A stretch of 64,000 bases of DNA from positions 11,631 through 75,630 of the forward strand of contig JACVGT010000031.1 in the NCBI GenBank assembly GCA_018992685.1. The letters are read 5' to 3'. Origin of the DNA: Theionarchaea archaeon. Its GTDB lineage: Archaea; Methanobacteriota_B; Thermococci; Methanofastidiosales; SZ-28-30. A model generated the notes under the pieces. The model saw only the letters and a program-made list of their open reading frames with translations, ran no database searches and was not told the DNA's origin. Below, piece by piece: positions 61,101 to 64,000 of the stretch. Every line of letters begins with the position of its first letter. Within the stretch, counting starts at the first letter, position 1. The translations under genes and the position numbers were made by a program.

Positions 61101-63293
61101 AGTTCAGGGTCGTTGATATCCACTAAAGACAGAGGAGGTAATCAAGTACAGTTCAATTACGATGCCATAGGGAGACTAGCTCAATTGCAGTACCATGACG
61201 GATCTATCGTTTCCTTCTTCTACGACTTGAATTCCAATGTTGTGAAAGTCGTAGACAATTGTCCCAACCCTGGAGATCATACAGAATATAAGTATGATGC
61301 TTGGAACAGAGTTGTTGAGGAAACAAGGCACATCTCATCACAAGAATACACAATAATGGCCGAGTATAGTGTGATCTCCCAGCTCGAGAAACTCACCTAT
61401 CCTGATGGAATGCAAATTCTCTACTCCTATGATGACCTTGGAGAATTGACTGAAATCAGAAGGTATGTGGACGGAATAAATGATGAAGTGTTGATTCACA
61501 ACGCTCTTTACAATTCGAAGGGATTCTTGACTCAATTCCAGTATGGGAATGGATTGTTGGCAAGTTTCTCTTACGATGTGAGAGATAGGCTCAAGACTGT
61601 GGATCTTTGGAATGAGACAACTCCATATCTGGAACTGGACTATACATACGACGGCAACAGCAATGTTGTTCAAGTAGAAGATCGATATAGGAGCACAAGT
61701 GGTTCTTACTTGCCAATTGATATCAGATGCTATAGTTATGATGGATTGAATCGGCTGGTTTCTGAGACGCGTAGTGGCATTGCATCTCATACCTACTCTT
61801 ATGACAGAGTCGGGAACATGATGTCGAGAGATGGCATTGTCTACACAGTTAATTCCATGAGCGAAGTGACCTCGTTGAGTGACGGAACTGCCTTTACTTT
61901 CAACGCAACAGGATCTGTGACAGGGAAAACCAAGGGATCTGATTCATGGACATACGTTTATGACGAAGCAAATCGGTTAACTAGATTAGAGAAGAATGGA
62001 GAAACACTGGGAGAGTACGTGTACGATGCGATTGGAAGAAGAATTCAAGTCACCGAAGATGGAGAAACCTCGACCCATGTATACTTTGGCAGAGGACTCT
62101 TGTTTGAAGAGAGTATGTCAGGGAAGAGAGCGTATATTTATGGGCCAGGCGGAAAGCTTGCAGAGAGAAAAACAGAAAACGGAGTGTCCAGCACCTTTTA
62201 CTATCATCTAGACCATCTTGGTTCTACGAGGCTGGTAACAGATGAGAGCGCGAATATTGTAACGACGGTCACCTATCACCCGTTTGGTGAAATTGATGTT
62301 CAGGAAGGCTCGGAAGACTACTTGTTTTCTGGAAAGAGAAAGGATGCATCAGATCTATACTACTTTGGAGCACGGTATTATGATGCCGAGCTGGGAAGAT
62401 TCCTTACAGTTGACCCAGTGCCAGGCTCTGTTGCGAGTTCTCAATCCATGAATCGTTATAGCTACTGTGCTAATAATCCCGTATCTTACATAGATCCTTG
62501 GGGAGAACGGACGGACATTCCTGCCGACGTACGTGAAGCATATTATGAATATAGAAAGCAAAAAGAAGCTGAAGAAACACCAATTACTCGCAAGATTGGT
62601 ATGTCAGTTGATCGTCTGAGAAACAAGTGTGCCTTCTACACTGTTCCTGGAGTCACAGTATATCCAGGCTTTGAGCCTGGTGACAGAATCACTGTGGATG
62701 GCACTGAGTACATACTGGATTCACCGATTTTTGTGAATGGGAATATAGGGGTTGCAGTTGCTTCTTACATTGCAGGAACACAGTCTGAAATCTTCTGTGA
62801 ATATACAGGGGACACCCATCCGATATACACCTACGAAAGCGGACTCTTGATCTTCTTCTTTGATGAAGATGGTGAAATAATGAAAATCACTTTCGTCCCC
62901 TTAAAGGATCTTCCAGGTAGACTTGATTCGACAATGTCCTGGTTGATGGCACAGACACTGAATGATGTGATAGAGCATTGTGGGGGGGACCTCACACTTC
63001 TGCAGGATTTGTGTTATGCTCTCCAAGGATGGTGTGAGTTGATGTCAGATAGAGTTGCGGAGGCGGAGAAGATATGGAAGGATCTCAAAATGACTAAAGA
63101 GGTAACGGAGTGGCTGCTCCGATTCGCCGGTAAATCAATCCCCGGTGGGTTTATCCTTAGTTTAGTTTTCAAGCCTGTTGACGCACTACACGCAGCACAA
63201 CTACGATTCTGGGAGAGCTGGTTCCACGCTTTGAACTGGACGCAGTTCTACTGCAGTCACCCTGAACTAATCCCAACATTGGATGGAAGATGA
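58164..63293 (+). CDS. RHS/YD-repeat protein with unknown C-terminal domain
   Basis: A 1709-residue protein. The first residues (VIDEEGLEWLRQAQYPVTIDPTM) continue the leader module; then an opening domain (about 20-130), dozens of YD repeats (about 150-1390, e.g. YSYDFLGRCTQ), and the RHS core end GARYYDAELGRFLTVDP near residue 1400 followed by NRYSYCANNPVSYIDPWGE. The remaining about 260 residues are the variable tip, where toxins usually sit; it contains CEYTGDTHPIYTYESG and TEWLLRFAGKSIPGGFILSLVF but matches no toxin I know. No immunity gene is obvious downstream. There is no signal peptide of its own. It belongs outside the cell only if joined to, or carried by, the leader. Confidence 0.9.
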   Translation: MIDEEGLEWLRQAQYPVTIDPTMETFEDAWETSGFQPYGQYFQDIGGTVGILNGHLNVTQTDLAVPGRGLDLVITRTYETPAVFHMAEPYGYTPCPIDIGKGWRLDFPYVGDDYIYLMGGGAYKIDWVNSAFENHIGSHFILVKNPDNTYALTVADGTICRFSTDGKPTQIIDKDQNAITFNYDGGTLVSLTDTIGRTVAFSYSDGRLKKILYNGAEIEYGYNSNGNLIWVDDFLDRRTSYYYDSDWWEWADGVTFYQKENVYLLSKVVYSTGGYTVYDYGRFSYEEVYGDDGTCLDYFKYYVEDERAYETNQVRHTVFSYSGSFHAIIGCVMAIKDEADVVQGYYDYSIDMNTGLVTQGVTSDASGVAFRKLKYSYNSRKEVIKVEVYNDGTNLSYTEYYAYDNWGNLVYARQPEGHEQFFSYANTSTSGFFIDDTGTVMCNFTNAVSNCPVPSSVHTALLGQAEKQDEVHVKEVYLTYDSEAHPVQQESLFGNYTTWITFSGTFNEETNSTSFPIGLTDHTVVGNAVLEITGLPSDDIYSESLSVTCPLPPCQWCSGYWSGKYYSARWINCYPVFPPDCDEGNVSIGPFAHHPGTLGYQSYTTDPIMSSNQCSQKTSSLTVTTNWRAYPVQVLSNLDGAAWKQVTTNLMNGTSRITVPIEDGSHTLNFSESSSQKTKFSWTLHVPVDNFPETHAMTLGFDTYGNIVSATGPDETTVSMSYSPEYGHAYRTEVSAMAGDQFIVHRATYDYYMGWMTSHTNPDGTDYQYAFDILGRIIKREYPLLEGQSERSYEEAIYDDAERTTTIIDPLRHYVVTYYDRLGRRVLVNAFEGSYGSGTTHASTTFAYRYDGRLVSMTDSDSNTFYYSYDFLGRCTQKIAPDSTQVSYYYDDTNNEVTFVDANGFGRRAWYDWLGRLKKLEEEYSADAFAVTTIQYNKIGQITSLTDAENHVISCFYESLFGPTRQTFSDGTSQEYVYDSSGSLISTKDRGGNQVQFNYDAIGRLAQLQYHDGSIVSFFYDLNSNVVKVVDNCPNPGDHTEYKYDAWNRVVEETRHISSQEYTIMAEYSVISQLEKLTYPDGMQILYSYDDLGELTEIRRYVDGINDEVLIHNALYNSKGFLTQFQYGNGLLASFSYDVRDRLKTVDLWNETTPYLELDYTYDGNSNVVQVEDRYRSTSGSYLPIDIRCYSYDGLNRLVSETRSGIASHTYSYDRVGNMMSRDGIVYTVNSMSEVTSLSDGTAFTFNATGSVTGKTKGSDSWTYVYDEANRLTRLEKNGETLGEYVYDAIGRRIQVTEDGETSTHVYFGRGLLFEESMSGKRAYIYGPGGKLAERKTENGVSSTFYYHLDHLGSTRLVTDESANIVTTVTYHPFGEIDVQEGSEDYLFSGKRKDASDLYYFGARYYDAELGRFLTVDPVPGSVASSQSMNRYSYCANNPVSYIDPWGERTDIPADVREAYYEYRKQKEAEETPITRKIGMSVDRLRNKCAFYTVPGVTVYPGFEPGDRITVDGTEYILDSPIFVNGNIGVAVASYIAGTQSEIFCEYTGDTHPIYTYESGLLIFFFDEDGEIMKITFVPLKDLPGRLDSTMSWLMAQTLNDVIEHCGGDLTLLQDLCYALQGWCELMSDRVAEAEKIWKDLKMTKEVTEWLLRFAGKSIPGGFILSLVFKPVDALHAAQLRFWESWFHALNWTQFYCSHPELIPTLDGR

Positions 63294-63676
63294 GGAAGAG
63301 AATGAAACACTTCTTCCATTCTTTATTCTTTTTATTCATTACTATTGGTGAGATTAGAATTGAATTCGGAGTCGAGGATTCAGTCTGGATAATGAAGACT
63401 GCGGCGAAGTTGGAACGGTGAATATGGCTGTGCAGAGCTTTCCGCGGATGCAGTCCACAGTCTTCCCTTCAGGGCCAGGAATCTTCACAGAATTGATATG
63501 TTTGTCACAAAAGGCCGGAATACTCCAAGTCCGCTTCAATGAACAGGAAGATGAATAGTCCCATTACAGTCCCCTAGTTCAGTGAAAACCCCGCACTTGT
63601 CTTTGAATTGGAATAGGATTACATTTTTACTCTAAATGAAGTATAGCCTTATCTGAGATCTTGAAACTGTAATAAG
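63294..63676. other. Region between the RHS gene and the transposase remnant
   Basis: T-rich sequence (63318-63345) after the RHS stop could terminate transcription. A 61-codon minus-strand frame (63354-63539) has no start signal and no known family. No immunity-type gene is recognised. Confidence 0.4.
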
Positions 63677-63717
63677 GAGGGACATGGGCAACAAAAGCAA
63701 AGAGGGACATGGGTAAC
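63677..63717 (+). repeat. Two copies of a 16-bp repeat at the transposon left edge
   Basis: GAGGGACATGGGCAAC (63677-63692) and GAGGGACATGGGTAAC (63702-63717) differ at one base and lie just before the transposase. They may be the insertion-sequence terminal repeat plus a duplicate. Confidence 0.65.
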
Positions 63718-63745
63718 ACTGTGGCAGAAGGTCATCCCGTTGGAC

Positions 63746-64000
63746 GTGGTAACAGAACGATGGAGATTACTCCAACTGCTGGAGGGAGGAACATCTCACA
63801 ATGACAGAAGCGTGCCATTGGCGTAGTGTCTCTTGGAAGACCTACTGCAGGTTGAAGAACCGGTTTAGAGAAGAAGGAATTGATGGATTAAAGAATCGAT
63901 CCCGTAGACCTGGATCATCACCTAGAAAGACCGATGTTGAAATTGAATCTGAAATTGTCAAAATCAAGGCCGAATTCCCTCGATGGGGAGCATACAGGAT
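63746..64000 (+). pseudogene. IS481-like transposase, 5' part, frameshifted and cut by the window edge
   Basis: The first frame reads VVTERWRLLQLLEGGTSH, the usual start of IS481/IS3-like transposases. One extra base near 63798-63802 shifts the frame; the protein then continues from ATG 63801 as MTEACHWRSVSWKTYCRLKNRF and GIDGLKNRSRRPGSSPRKT, a helix-turn-helix with the typical R-S-R-R-P-x-x-S-P-x-K-T linker, then KIKAEFPRWGAYR to the edge. The DDE catalytic domain lies beyond the window. The frameshift suggests an inactive element, though programmed frameshifting cannot be excluded. Confidence 0.7.

Noticed and set aside
63354-63539. 61-codon minus-strand frame as an RHS immunity gene
   Set aside because: Wrong orientation for a coupled immunity gene, no ribosome-binding site and no recognisable family.
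1-64000. CRISPR arrays and cas genes
   Set aside because: No regularly spaced repeats with unique spacers and no Cas-like proteins were seen.

Overview
The window looks like a euryarchaeal-grade archaeon of about 45% GC. Archaeal marks are a TFS-type zinc-ribbon transcription factor, an NFACT/Rqc2 protein, bifunctional FBP aldolase/phosphatase, DUF835, PEGA-domain secreted proteins, HdrABC, fused KorGA plus KorB, methanogenesis marker 8, and TATA boxes centred about 26 nt before the start codon of many genes (leaderless transcripts). Internal operon genes use a stereotyped Shine-Dalgarno site, usually GGTGAT-N3-start. The gene set recalls anaerobic lineages near Theionarchaea/Methanofastidiosa, but no rRNA is present and that placement is a guess.

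Layout. 0-5.9 kb: truncated membrane protein, alpha/beta hydrolase, thiolase, NatAB-type ABC exporter. 5.9-11.1 kb (minus): IMPase-type phosphatase, then a metal-cluster block running from DUF134 regulator through Mrp ATPase, two NifX/ORP-like proteins and a DUF5320 protein to two MinD-ferredoxin ATPases. 11.2-15.7 kb: small-multidrug-export-like protein, an eL13-like/helix-hairpin-helix protein, HD hydrolase, stand-alone Lrp ligand-binding domain, TFS, DUF835, and cysS followed by tRNA-Cys. 15.9-26.6 kb: secreted calcium-motif metalloprotease, marker 8, LiaF-like membrane protein, flavin reductase, TIM-barrel isomerase, bacterial Pol II-type DNA polymerase, membrane Lon-like protease. 26.9-34.3 kb (minus): FBP aldolase/phosphatase, peroxiredoxin with KorAB, an encapsulin-type ferritin-like protein with a heme-b561-like membrane protein, another isomerase. 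34.4-41.4 kb: thioredoxin-like protein, NFACT, and the operon hdrC-hdrB-double hdrA-mvhD. 41.4-52.2 kb: GNAT, Nif3, DUF3795, split LysO exporter, frameshifted glutamate-semialdehyde aminotransferase-like gene, aldo/keto reductase, two helix-turn-helix regulators, lipoprotein, methyltransferase, CoxG-like protein. 52.4-64 kb is an accessory region: a decayed RHS leader module, a truncated P-loop kinase, a frameshifted TylF-type gene, an ASCH-DUF4186 protein, a small ORF, an orphan histidine kinase, a two-gene RHS system (leader module plus 1709-residue RHS protein), and the start of a decayed IS481-like transposase.

How the genes work together. Ferredoxin-based energy metabolism dominates: KorAB makes reduced ferredoxin, the Hdr-MvhD complex probably bifurcates or confurcates electrons, and Mrp/MinD/NifX proteins probably assemble or handle Fe-S or Mo-type clusters. 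Two unrelated FBPases suggest gluconeogenesis. The most interesting signals are: (i) mrp and an ORP/NifX domain in one frame, separated only by a TAG, with an apparent ATT start; (ii) a 16-bp perfect palindrome inside the DUF134 promoter; (iii) the two-part RHS system with a recombined 144-bp perfect repeat and a junction that truncated two convergent genes; (iv) an MvhD lacking a conserved cysteine; (v) an orphan encapsulin-type ferritin domain.
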